Positions 15,424 to 23,825 of a stretch of 64,000 bases of DNA are shown in pieces. Origin of the DNA: Opitutaceae bacterium (GTDB lineage Bacteria > Verrucomicrobiota > Verrucomicrobiia > Opitutales > Opitutaceae); contig JANQKV010000029.1 of the NCBI GenBank assembly GCA_028280945.1, positions 58,894-122,893 on the forward strand, written 5' to 3'. The notes beneath the pieces were generated by a model. That model did not search any database. It was given only the letters and a program-made list of their open reading frames with translations, and was not told the DNA's origin. The position numbers and the translations under genes were made by a program. Position 1 is the stretch's first letter; every line of letters starts with the position of its first letter.

Positions 15424-17073
15424 ATGAACCTGCGACTGCCCTTCCTCCCGCTCGCCATCGTCGCGGCGGTGATGCTCCCGCTGGCGGCGGCCGACGCCAC
15501 GGCGTCCGAGGATGGTCCGTCACAACCCAACATCCTGTTCATCATCACCGATGATCTGAACGACGCGATTTCCGGCCTGGGTGGCCATCCGCAAGCCCGC
15601 ACCCCGCAGTTGGACCGGCTCCGCCAACACGGCATCAGCTTCACCAACGCCCACGCCAACTCGCCGCTTTGCGCGCCCTCGCGGGGAAGCTTTTTATCCG
15701 GCTACCATCCCCATACCAGTGGTTATTATTCGCCGCGCATTCCCGGAGTCGGACGCTCCCACTGGCAGGACAACGCCTTCCTGCGCCGCTCGCGCACCAT
15801 CATGGAGCATTTCACGGCCGAGGGGTATCTGGTCCTTGGTACCGGCAAGGTCTTTCACAATCACCACGAGGACTGGACCGATTGGTTTGATGCGGAAGGC
15901 CGCAGCCGATTTGGACACGCGCCCAGCTGGGGCCCGTGGCCTTGGGACGGAGCCCGACCCAATGCCGGCTGGGGCGGCGCGGTGACGCATCCTGGTGAGA
16001 CCGCCTCCCTGGGCATCGATGGCAACTTCGCCTCGCTGGCCGACACCCCCGTCGTGCCGGCCAACGCCGATACCGGCGCCCCGGGTTTCACCGGCTGGCG
16101 GCTCTATCGCCAACCGTTTCGCTACCACTCGGACCACGATCGTGAACTCCTGCCGGACGAACTCAACGCACGGTGGACCCGCGAACAACTGCGGCAGGAC
16201 TTCACCCAACCGTTCCTCATGATCGTGGGGTTGAACCGGCCGCACTCCCCCCTCTACGCCCCCCAGGAGTATTTCGATCGTTTCCCGCTCGACGAGATTC
16301 AGCTCTTCCCGGCCAAGTCCGGCGACATCAACGACACCGCCCGGTTGGTTCGCACCGAAGCCGCGGAATGGTCCACCGGCCTGCATGGGTTCAACCGCTA
16401 CGAGCAGATCATGGCGGCGGGCGGCGAGGACCTGTTGTGCAAATGGACCCAGGCCTACCTCGCCAACGTTGCCTTTGTGGATGATGTGGTCGGAGACATT
16501 CTCGCCGGGCTGGAGGAGAGTTCCCACGCCGACAATACCCTCGTCATCTTCACCAGCGATCACGGTTACCATATGGGCGACAAGGGAATCGTTTTCAAAA
16601 ACACGCTCTGGGACAAAGCCACGCGTGTGCCGTTGATCTTTGCCGGGCCGGGCATCGATGCCGGGCGCGAATCGAAGCGCCCCGTCAGCCTGCTTGATCT
16701 CTTTCCCACGATGAACGACCTGGCCGGCATCTCCAACGATCCCAACGCGCAGACGCATGGCCTGCCGCTGGAGGGCACAAGCCTGCGGGCCTTGTTCAAG
16801 GCTTCGACGGAGGACCGATGGAAGGGCCCGGACCACGTTATCACCTCCATCGGCGTCAATCGTCTCGATCCGGAAACCCAACAGCCGCTCGGCGCCGCCA
16901 CGAGCCACTTCGCCGTGCGGTCACAGGATTTTCGATACATCCGCTACAACAACGGCGAGGAGGAGTTGTATCACTGTGCCGCGGATCCCTACGAGTGGCA
17001 CAACGTCGCCGACCGGCCGGAGTTTGCCGCCGAAAAGGAAAGATTGCGGGCCCTGCTTCCGACGTTCGAGTAA
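15424..17073 (+). CDS. Secreted iduronate-2-sulfatase-like S1 sulfatase
   Basis: The 549-residue product has a signal peptide and the canonical formylglycine site C83-A-P-S-R, followed by GSFLSG. The metal residues ITDDLND and TSDHGYHMGDKG are present, as is GTGKVFHN. The overall pattern (LSGYHPHTSGYY, HNVADRPE near the end) resembles iduronate-2-sulfatase-type enzymes. An earlier in-frame start at 15349 overlaps the GH130 gene and gives no signal peptide, so I use the ATG at 15424. Probably co-transcribed with the GH130 gene. Converges with kduD at 17094. Confidence 0.9.
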   Translation: MNLRLPFLPLAIVAAVMLPLAAADATASEDGPSQPNILFIITDDLNDAISGLGGHPQARTPQLDRLRQHGISFTNAHANSPLCAPSRGSFLSGYHPHTSGYYSPRIPGVGRSHWQDNAFLRRSRTIMEHFTAEGYLVLGTGKVFHNHHEDWTDWFDAEGRSRFGHAPSWGPWPWDGARPNAGWGGAVTHPGETASLGIDGNFASLADTPVVPANADTGAPGFTGWRLYRQPFRYHSDHDRELLPDELNARWTREQLRQDFTQPFLMIVGLNRPHSPLYAPQEYFDRFPLDEIQLFPAKSGDINDTARLVRTEAAEWSTGLHGFNRYEQIMAAGGEDLLCKWTQAYLANVAFVDDVVGDILAGLEESSHADNTLVIFTSDHGYHMGDKGIVFKNTLWDKATRVPLIFAGPGIDAGRESKRPVSLLDLFPTMNDLAGISNDPNAQTHGLPLEGTSLRALFKASTEDRWKGPDHVITSIGVNRLDPETQQPLGAATSHFAVRSQDFRYIRYNNGEEELYHCAADPYEWHNVADRPEFAAEKERLRALLPTFE

Positions 17074-17093
17074 ACCCGTTCCCGGCGGCAAAA

Positions 17094-17864
17094 TCAGCGG
17101 CCCATCCAACCGCCATCAACGGTGAGGATCGCTCCGGTCATGTAGGCGGATGCCCGGCTCGCCAGGAACACCACCGGTCCCTTGAAATCCGCCGGTTCTC
17201 CCCAGCGGCCCTGCGGGATGCGCGCCAGGATCTGTTCACGCCGGGTGGCATCGTCGCGCAGGGCAGCGGTATTGTCCGTGGCAATGTAACCGGGCGCGAT
17301 CGCATTCACCCCGACCCCGGAACCCGCCCACTCGTTGCTGAGCGCCATCGTGAGCTGGCCGATCGCCCCCTTGCTGGCGGCATATCCCGGCACCGTGATG
17401 CCACCTTGGAACGTCAGCAACGAGGCGGTGAAGATGATCCTGCCTCCGCCCTGCGCCACCATGCGCCGGCCCACTTCACGCGAAATCACAAACTGGGAAT
17501 TCAGGTTCACCTCCACGACTTCGTCCCAGGATTCATCCGAGTGCTCGGCGGCGGGCGCACGTCGGATGGTGCCGGCGTTGTTGACCAAAATATCAATCCG
17601 CGGATGCGCGGCCAAAACCTCCTTGGTGAAGGCATGCACGGAGGCCCGGTCGGAAAAATCGCAGCGATAAGCGGTAAACCGCCGACCCAACGCCTCCACG
17701 GCGTTGGCGATTTCACTGCCCTGGGAGGGCAGACTTGCCGAAACCCCGATGATGTCGGCTCCCGCCTCGGCCAAAGCCTCGGCCATGGCGAATCCAATGC
17801 CGCGGGAGCACCCGGTCACCAGGGCCGCTTTGCCGGAAAGATCAAAATCACTCAGCACACTCAT
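17094..17864 (-). CDS. kduD: 2-dehydro-3-deoxy-D-gluconate 5-dehydrogenase (KduD-like SDR)
   Basis: The 256-residue SDR protein has TGCSRGIGFAMA, NNAGTIRR, a catalytic Ser (FTASLLTFQGG) and YAASKGA. The RRAPAAEHSDESWDEVVEVNL and TDNTAALRDD segments are typical of KduD. It reduces 2,5-diketo-3-deoxygluconate to 2-keto-3-deoxygluconate after KduI. It is the last gene of the long uronate operon that starts with the PL6 lyase, 18 bp after dctM. Confidence 0.9.
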   Translation of the reverse strand: MSVLSDFDLSGKAALVTGCSRGIGFAMAEALAEAGADIIGVSASLPSQGSEIANAVEALGRRFTAYRCDFSDRASVHAFTKEVLAAHPRIDILVNNAGTIRRAPAAEHSDESWDEVVEVNLNSQFVISREVGRRMVAQGGGRIIFTASLLTFQGGITVPGYAASKGAIGQLTMALSNEWAGSGVGVNAIAPGYIATDNTAALRDDATRREQILARIPQGRWGEPADFKGPVVFLASRASAYMTGAILTVDGGWMGR

Positions 17865-17882
17865 ATCGAAAAAGCATCTGCC

Positions 17883-19175
17883 TCAGTCCATCAGGACGCC
17901 GGGTAGCCAGAGCGACAGTGCCGGCACATAGGTGATGAGCACCAGCACCACAATCATCGCCACGTAAAACGGGAGCATCGCGCGCGACACGCCGCCGATG
18001 TCCGCCTTGCCCACACTGCAGCCCACAAACAGGCAGGTGCCCACCGGCGGGGTGCACAGCCCGATGCACAGATTGGCAATCATCACGATGCCGAAGTGGA
18101 TCGGGTCCATCCTGATGTCCATCGTCACCGGCAGCAGGATCGGCGTAAAAATCAGGATGGCCGGCGTGATGTCCATGAAGGTGCCCACCAACAAAAAGAG
18201 CAGATTGATGATCAACAGGATCACCAGCGGATTGCTCGACATCCCCACCAGAGCGGCGCTGACCACCTGCGGCACCTGCTCGTTGATCAGCAGCTGGCTC
18301 ATCGCCCGGCTGGCCCCCACCAGCAGCAGGACCACTGCGGTCATCCGCGCCGCCCGCAACAGGATCTCCGGTAAATTCCCCAGTGGAATCTCCCGATAGA
18401 CCACCACGCCCAGCAGGAACGCCCACAACACCGCCACCGCCGAAGCTTCGGTTGCCGTAAACACCCCCCCCAGGATCCCGCCAATCACCACCACAACCAA
18501 CAACAGGCTGGGCGCGGCCCGATGGACGCTGCGCCAAAAGGCCGGTTGATCCGCCGCACTCTGGCCGCGCAGCCCCTGCCGCAGGGAAACCACCACCGAT
18601 ACCACAATCAGCGCCAGGCCTACGAGTATGCCTGGAACCGCCCCGGCCAAAAACAAGGCCCCCACCGAGACGTTGGCCGCAACAATCGCGTAGACGATCA
18701 TCACATTGCTGGGCGGAATGAGCAGTCCGACCGTCGCCGACGCCGTGGTCACCGCGACGTTGAAGTTCTTCGGGTAACGCTGGCGGTTCATTTCCGGAAT
18801 CAATGTCCCGCCGACCGATGAAACCGCCGCGGCCGCCGAGCCGGAGATGGCGCCAAAAAGCATGCAGGTGATGGTATTGATCACCGCCAGGCCGCCCGGC
18901 AATCGCCCAACCATCGACGCCGCCAGATCGATCAGCCGGCGCGCCAATCCCCCCGCTCCCATCAGGTCGCCGGCAAGGATGAAAAACGGAATCGCCAACA
19001 ATGCAAAACTGTCGACGCCCCCCACCATGTCGCTCGCCACCGTCACCAGCGCCGCATCGTAGCCCATCGCCCAGGCGGCCAACAACGTGACTCCGCCGAT
19101 GACGATCGCGATGGGGGTGTTGAGCAACAACAGCACCACAAACGCCACCAACATGACCACAAGTCCCAGGGTCAT
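17883..19175 (-). CDS. dctM: TRAP transporter large permease (DctM family)
   Basis: The 430-residue protein has about 12 hydrophobic segments and TRAP large-subunit signatures such as FSLLAIPFFILAGDLMGAGG-like (here SFALLAIPFFILAGDL), GSAAAAVSSVGGTLIPEM and GLLIPPSNVMIVYA. It forms the sodium-driven channel part of a tripartite transporter. The start overlaps the dctQ stop by four bases. The transporter should import short uronates released by the lyases of the same operon. Confidence 0.95.
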   Translation of the reverse strand: MTLGLVVMLVAFVVLLLLNTPIAIVIGGVTLLAAWAMGYDAALVTVASDMVGGVDSFALLAIPFFILAGDLMGAGGLARRLIDLAASMVGRLPGGLAVINTITCMLFGAISGSAAAAVSSVGGTLIPEMNRQRYPKNFNVAVTTASATVGLLIPPSNVMIVYAIVAANVSVGALFLAGAVPGILVGLALIVVSVVVSLRQGLRGQSAADQPAFWRSVHRAAPSLLLVVVVIGGILGGVFTATEASAVAVLWAFLLGVVVYREIPLGNLPEILLRAARMTAVVLLLVGASRAMSQLLINEQVPQVVSAALVGMSSNPLVILLIINLLFLLVGTFMDITPAILIFTPILLPVTMDIRMDPIHFGIVMIANLCIGLCTPPVGTCLFVGCSVGKADIGGVSRAMLPFYVAMIVVLVLITYVPALSLWLPGVLMD

Positions 19176-19675
19176 GGCGATTCCTCCTCCTCTCCGGCAC
19201 CAACCCTTCGCAGGGTCCGTTGAAATTCACCCGCCGCAAACGCTGCCATGATCGCCCCGCCCAACGGGGCGGCGGCATACACCCACGCCTTGGAAATGCC
19301 CAGGGTGGGCATGGTTTGGCCGGTCTGCCACCGCTCCCACGCCAGGCCGGCCCCTCCCACCACCAGGATGAGGATGCAAAATATGAATACGAGCGCCGCG
19401 TTAAACAACCGGACTCTCCGTTGGACCGCCGGATCGAAGGACTGGGTCAACACCGTCACGCCCAGGTGCGCACCCGCCCGGTAGGCCAGGGCCGCGCCGG
19501 CAAAGACCAGCCAAACCAACAGGAACGTTGCCAGCTCCTCGGTCCAGCGCAGTTGGTTCCCCAGCAAATAGCGGGTCACCACCCCCGCCAGCACGTTGGT
19601 CACCAGGACGGTGAAGATGATCATGGTAAAGCCGCGCAGAATGCGCTCTGCCTGCTGCTCCAGTTTGGTCCACAT
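19172..19675 (-). CDS. dctQ: TRAP transporter small permease (DctQ family)
   Basis: The 167-residue protein has four hydrophobic helices, as expected for DctQ. The family-typical RWTEELATFLLVWLVFAGAA is visible near the first third. It pairs with DctM, whose gene overlaps its 3' end, and lies nine bases after dctP. Confidence 0.94.
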   Translation of the reverse strand: MWTKLEQQAERILRGFTMIIFTVLVTNVLAGVVTRYLLGNQLRWTEELATFLLVWLVFAGAALAYRAGAHLGVTVLTQSFDPAVQRRVRLFNAALVFIFCILILVVGGAGLAWERWQTGQTMPTLGISKAWVYAAAPLGGAIMAAFAAGEFQRTLRRVGAGEEEESP

Positions 19676-19684
19676 GTTCGAGCG

Positions 19685-20713
19685 CTATTCGACGGCTTGA
19701 ATTTGCTCGTAGAGCTCGCGCACCGATCCGTGCGCGTGCTGATCGACCACCGACAGCACCGCCGCCGCAAACGGCGTGGGATCCGGATAGTGGACGGTGA
19801 CACCGGCCTGCTCCATCACCGCCAGCGCCTCGTCGACCGCGCCGCTCCACTCCCCGCGCTGAAAAGCACTGGCCTGGGCCGCGGCTTCGTTGAGCCAGGC
19901 CTTCTCCTGCTCCGACAGCGCCGCCCAGGTGTTGGAACTGACAACAATGACATCAGGAATGCGCGAGTGATGGTTGAAGCTGAAATGCTTGCAGATTTCG
20001 TAGTGTTTGCTGCTCACAAAGCTGACGGAGTTGTTCTCCGCCCCGTCCACCACACCTTGTTTTAACGCGGAGTAAAGCTCCCCCCAACCGAGCGGCGCAG
20101 GTGATGCGCCCAGCGCCGAGACCATGTCCATCGCCACGGGGTCGCGCATCACCCGGATCTTCAGCCCGGCCAGGTCACCGGGTTCCAGGATGGGGCGGTT
20201 GGTGTAGAAGTTGCGGCTGCCCGAATCGAAGAAAGTGATGCCGACAAATCCCGTGGGCCGCCCATCATCCCGCTGCTCCAGGCCGGCCAGGAACTCCGCC
20301 CCGATCGGACCGGTCAGCGTCGCCCAATAGTGATCCTCATCGCGAAACAGATAGGGGATGCTGAAGACCTTGGCCACGTTGACGAAGTTACCCATCGGAG
20401 CCGCGCTGGTCTTGGTAAAATCAAGCGTGCCGCGCTGCACCTGCTCCAGCATGCGGGTCTCGTCGCCCAGTTGCCCCGATGCGAACACGTCGATCTGCAG
20501 GCGGCCGGCCGACAACTCGGCGGTCCGGTCCGCGAAGTATTGGATGCCCGCGTGCACCGGATGATTCTCCGGGAGCGCGTGGCCGATTTTTAAAACGCGT
20601 TCGGCCGTCGCCGGGCTCGAGGTGCCACTGCGGGCCACCCACGCCATGCCCAGCGCGGAGAGAAAGGCACCGACCAACAGGCCGAAGATAAATGCAGATC
20701 GAGGTTTGCTCAC
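19685..20713 (-). CDS. dctP: TRAP transporter substrate-binding protein (DctP family)
   Basis: The 342-residue protein has an N-terminal hydrophobic anchor or signal and the DctP fold. LAGLKIRVMRDP carries the conserved Arg that salt-bridges the carboxylate of ligands, and GWGELYSALKQGVVDGAENN is a family signature. Context (KduI, KduD, KdgF, PL6) points to an uronate or unsaturated uronate disaccharide ligand. The start overlaps the kduI stop by four bases. Confidence 0.94.
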   Translation of the reverse strand: MSKPRSAFIFGLLVGAFLSALGMAWVARSGTSSPATAERVLKIGHALPENHPVHAGIQYFADRTAELSAGRLQIDVFASGQLGDETRMLEQVQRGTLDFTKTSAAPMGNFVNVAKVFSIPYLFRDEDHYWATLTGPIGAEFLAGLEQRDDGRPTGFVGITFFDSGSRNFYTNRPILEPGDLAGLKIRVMRDPVAMDMVSALGASPAPLGWGELYSALKQGVVDGAENNSVSFVSSKHYEICKHFSFNHHSRIPDVIVVSSNTWAALSEQEKAWLNEAAAQASAFQRGEWSGAVDEALAVMEQAGVTVHYPDPTPFAAAVLSVVDQHAHGSVRELYEQIQAVE

Positions 20714-21546
20714 TGGAGGTCGGTTATACCGACAATATCCATGTCACCAAAGCTCTGGTTTTCACCGCCCATGCCCCAGATGAAGGAATAGGCCGCGGTG
20801 CCCGCCCCGGAGTGGACCGACCAACTGGGCGAGAGAGCAGCCTGGCGGTTCCTGACCCAAAGTGCCCGGGTCTCGTCCGGCGTGCCGGCCAGGTGCATCA
20901 CCTGGTTTTCCGAATCCAAATCATAATACAGGTAGATCTCGGAACGGCGGAGGTGGGTATGGCAGGGCATCGTGTTCCAAACGCTCCCCGGCCTCAGCTC
21001 GGTGAGGCCCATGACCAGCTGGCAACTCGACACTCCCTTTTCATGCACATACTGGAAGATGGTGCGTTCGTTGCAGGTTTCCGACGAGCCCAGGTCCAAT
21101 CGCGTCGCCTCCGTGCTCGGCGCCAACGTGGTGGGAAATTCGCGGTGGGCGGGATAACTCAGCAGGTAAAAGACCGGCGGGTTCGCCGGGTCTTCGGCGC
21201 CAAAGACCACCCGCCGGGCGCCCCGGCCCACGTAGAGACAATCCCGTTTGGACAACGGATAAATCGTGTCGTCCACCGTGATGGTGCCCGGCCCGCCGAT
21301 GTTGATGATGCCCGCCTCCCGGCGATCAAAGAAAAACTCGGTGCGCAGCTCCTCGATCCCGGCCAATTCGATCGGCGTATCCAATGGCTCGATACCACCG
21401 ATGATGGCGCGGTCCAGGTCGGTCGCCTGCAGCACCATCGCGCCGGGCCGAAAGACTTCCTCGACCAGAAACGCTTGGCGGAGACGTTTAGTGTCGAACG
21501 TCCGGTATTCAGACCTACTGGGGGCAAAGATATAGTTCAGTTTCAT
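20710..21546 (-). CDS. kduI: 5-dehydro-4-deoxy-D-glucuronate isomerase
   Basis: The 278-residue protein converts 5-keto-4-deoxyuronate to 2,5-diketo-3-deoxygluconate. The bicupin metal site is visible in PCHTHLRRSEIYLYYDL with a later VMHLAGTPDETR (two His, Glu, His). The N-terminus (RSEYRTFDTKRLRQAFLVEE) and the C-terminal FIWGMGGENQSFGDMD are characteristic. Length is normal for the family. It sits between kdgF and dctP. Confidence 0.95.
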   Translation of the reverse strand: MKLNYIFAPSRSEYRTFDTKRLRQAFLVEEVFRPGAMVLQATDLDRAIIGGIEPLDTPIELAGIEELRTEFFFDRREAGIINIGGPGTITVDDTIYPLSKRDCLYVGRGARRVVFGAEDPANPPVFYLLSYPAHREFPTTLAPSTEATRLDLGSSETCNERTIFQYVHEKGVSSCQLVMGLTELRPGSVWNTMPCHTHLRRSEIYLYYDLDSENQVMHLAGTPDETRALWVRNRQAALSPSWSVHSGAGTAAYSFIWGMGGENQSFGDMDIVGITDLQ

Positions 21547-21560
21547 GGAGAGAAAGGGAC

Positions 21561-21911
21561 TCAGTCCTGGGCAGCCGGCGTGACAAAGTCAGCCCGCAGG
21601 GGATTAAACACGTCGATCAGGACGGACGGCTCCAGGGCCTTCACGCCGTGAGTGAGGTCCGGAAGCGCGAGGAAGAAGTCGCCCTTGCGCAACGTTTCGG
21701 TGATGCCATCGATGGTCACTTCGAGGCTGCCCGATTCGACGTAGGAAAGCTGGGTGTGCGGGTGGTGGTGCAGCGCCCCGACCGCCCCGGTCTCAAATTT
21801 TACGCAAACCGCCATCAGCGATTCTGAATAGGGGCCAATCTTGCGACTGACCCCGGGTTCGACCGGTTCCCAATCCAGGGAATCCATGTGGGCAAAGGCT
21901 TGAAGTTTCAT
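21561..21911 (-). CDS. kdgF: KdgF-like cupin, unsaturated uronate lineariser
   Basis: The 116-residue single-domain cupin has metal-binding motifs GALHHHPHTQLSYVESG and ALPDLTHGV. KdgF proteins speed up ring opening of 4,5-unsaturated uronates made by polysaccharide lyases, supplying the substrate for KduI. Its position immediately upstream of kduI in an operon headed by a PL6 lyase fits that role well. Confidence 0.88.
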   Translation of the reverse strand: MKLQAFAHMDSLDWEPVEPGVSRKIGPYSESLMAVCVKFETGAVGALHHHPHTQLSYVESGSLEVTIDGITETLRKGDFFLALPDLTHGVKALEPSVLIDVFNPLRADFVTPAAQD

Positions 21912-21932
21912 TTCTTGGGCAGGGATCCGGGT

Positions 21933-23807
21933 TCAACCGGAGTGGGTTTGTTGGGCCAGGATCAATCTGGCCAAACGGTGATGATAAAACTTTCGGTCGT
22001 AGTGCGCGTCGACGGCCTCGAGCCACTCCCGGTCCACCTCGGCGGCAAATCCCAGCTCATCGATCGCCTCGAGCACCGCGCGCAGGACTTCGTCCTGTTC
22101 GTAGCGGGTCAACTCCCGCAGCAGCAGGTCCCGCGCCGCCGACTCATCACCTGCCTGATGCAGCAGTCGGGCGGCGACGATGCGGTTGGCCACCGATTTG
22201 TCATCGCGCAGCTTCGACAGGGCTTCGGCCATGCCGGCCTCCGGCCACGGGGCGCGGCGCAATCCCACCCCACTCCAATACCGCATCAACGGATTGGGAT
22301 CGGTGAGTCCGGCCAGCAACCGGGCCGGGGCGACTTCCCCCAGCGCCACCTCGACCGCATAGGCGATGACCTCCGGATAGGCCAGGGCGAGATTGCGGGC
22401 GGCTTCCATCACGGTCGCTTCCGGCAACTCGTGGAACATGGATTCGGGAATAAAACCGAGGTCATGGATGTGCTGCATCTCCCGCACCAGCCGGGTGCGC
22501 AGCTGGTCCACCCGTGGTTGCTGCGCCGGGTCGTTCACCAGGTTGTCGATTTCCCAGGGATCGGCATCGGTGTGAAAGAGCAACTGGTCGGGAAAGTCCC
22601 CGTGGAAGTAGTTGGGCAAAGCCGCATCGAGCTCACCCGCCTGCGCCATTTCCCGCCAACGCGCCCAGCTCCGCATGCCGTAGGGAAACTCGATGTCCAA
22701 GGTCCCGGGCATCCGGGGCATGAAGTTGATGATGTAGCGGTATTCTCCATCCGTGATGCCGCGCCGCATCTTGGAGCGCTCATCAAACCGATCCCCAAAC
22801 AGCAGGACGTGGTCATTTTCGCGTTTGTCGGCGCCCGGGCCGAGCAATGATTGACCGGCCATGTGGGAGGGAATCTCCACGCCCGCGAGCTGCAACAGGG
22901 TCGGGGCCAAATCGACAAACGATACCGGGGCATCCACTACACTCCCGGGGGCAAAGGGCGAAAGGTGCCGCCACTTCTCCGGAACGTAAATGATGAGGGG
23001 CACGCGGGTGCCGGTATCAAAAATCCACCGCTTGGTGCGGGGGGTGACACCGCCGTGGTCCGAGTAGTAAAACACAATCGTGTCATCGGCCAGTCCCTCC
23101 TCCGCCAGTTCGGCCAGAAACGCGCCGGCCTGCGAATCCATCAGGGTCACATAGTCGTGGTAGATCGCGATGTCCTCGCGGAAGATCGCCTCGTCGGGCA
23201 AAAACGCCGGCAGTTCGACGTCGGCCGGATCGACCCGGGGAGTGGCAGGGATGCGGCCGTCCGCACGGTGCTCCGCGATGTTTGCCGGGAACAACCGGCT
23301 TTCATGGGTCGGCCGCAGGTTGAAGACCGCAAAAAAGGGCTGACCGGGAGCCCGGTTGCGGTAGTGCGCCCCCTCGTGGTAGGACTGCCACACACTTTGG
23401 TCCCAGATGCCGAGGTCATCCATCCGGATGTTGTAATCCATCTTGCCGGCGTTGGTGCAGAAGTAGCCGGCTTCACGCAGGTAGGTGACGTAGGGTTGGA
23501 TCGCCGCCGGGATCGGATAACGGCTGCGCATGTGGTGTGTCCCCTGGGCCGGGGCATGCACGCCGGTGAGGATGGTGCTGCGGGCGACCGCACAAACCGG
23601 CGCATGGGAATAGGCGTGGCTGAACCGGATGCCCCCGGCGGCGAGCCGATCGAGGTGCGGCGTCCGGGCGTTTGTATTCCCGTAGGCGCCGAGGTAGTGG
23701 TGGCTGTTGTCCTCCGAGGTGATCCACAGGATGTTGGGCCGGTCAGCGGCCGCGGCGGCCACGGCCAGCGCCACCCCCCACAAAAACATCCTCATCCCGT
23801 TTTTCAT
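21933..23807 (-). CDS. Secreted S1 sulfatase with C-terminal HEAT-like extension
   Basis: The 624-residue product has a signal peptide and sulfatase core with metal residues SEDNSHHYLG (Glu-Asp instead of Asp-Asp). The formylglycine site is C72-A-V-A-R76, then STILTG, and NAGKMDYN and YYSDHGG follow. The motif has Val where most family members carry Pro, Ala or Ser. The last about 150 residues are helical and repetitive (NPLMRYWSGVGLRR, DKSVANRIVAARLLHQAGDE), resembling HEAT repeats, and are extra to the minimal sulfatase. It lies between the PL6 and kdgF genes, 18 bp after the lyase, so it should desulfate the same uronate-containing glycan. Confidence 0.9.
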   Translation of the reverse strand: MKNGMRMFLWGVALAVAAAAADRPNILWITSEDNSHHYLGAYGNTNARTPHLDRLAAGGIRFSHAYSHAPVCAVARSTILTGVHAPAQGTHHMRSRYPIPAAIQPYVTYLREAGYFCTNAGKMDYNIRMDDLGIWDQSVWQSYHEGAHYRNRAPGQPFFAVFNLRPTHESRLFPANIAEHRADGRIPATPRVDPADVELPAFLPDEAIFREDIAIYHDYVTLMDSQAGAFLAELAEEGLADDTIVFYYSDHGGVTPRTKRWIFDTGTRVPLIIYVPEKWRHLSPFAPGSVVDAPVSFVDLAPTLLQLAGVEIPSHMAGQSLLGPGADKRENDHVLLFGDRFDERSKMRRGITDGEYRYIINFMPRMPGTLDIEFPYGMRSWARWREMAQAGELDAALPNYFHGDFPDQLLFHTDADPWEIDNLVNDPAQQPRVDQLRTRLVREMQHIHDLGFIPESMFHELPEATVMEAARNLALAYPEVIAYAVEVALGEVAPARLLAGLTDPNPLMRYWSGVGLRRAPWPEAGMAEALSKLRDDKSVANRIVAARLLHQAGDESAARDLLLRELTRYEQDEVLRAVLEAIDELGFAAEVDREWLEAVDAHYDRKFYHHRLARLILAQQTHSG

Positions 23808-23825
23808 GACATTCGACCGGGGATG

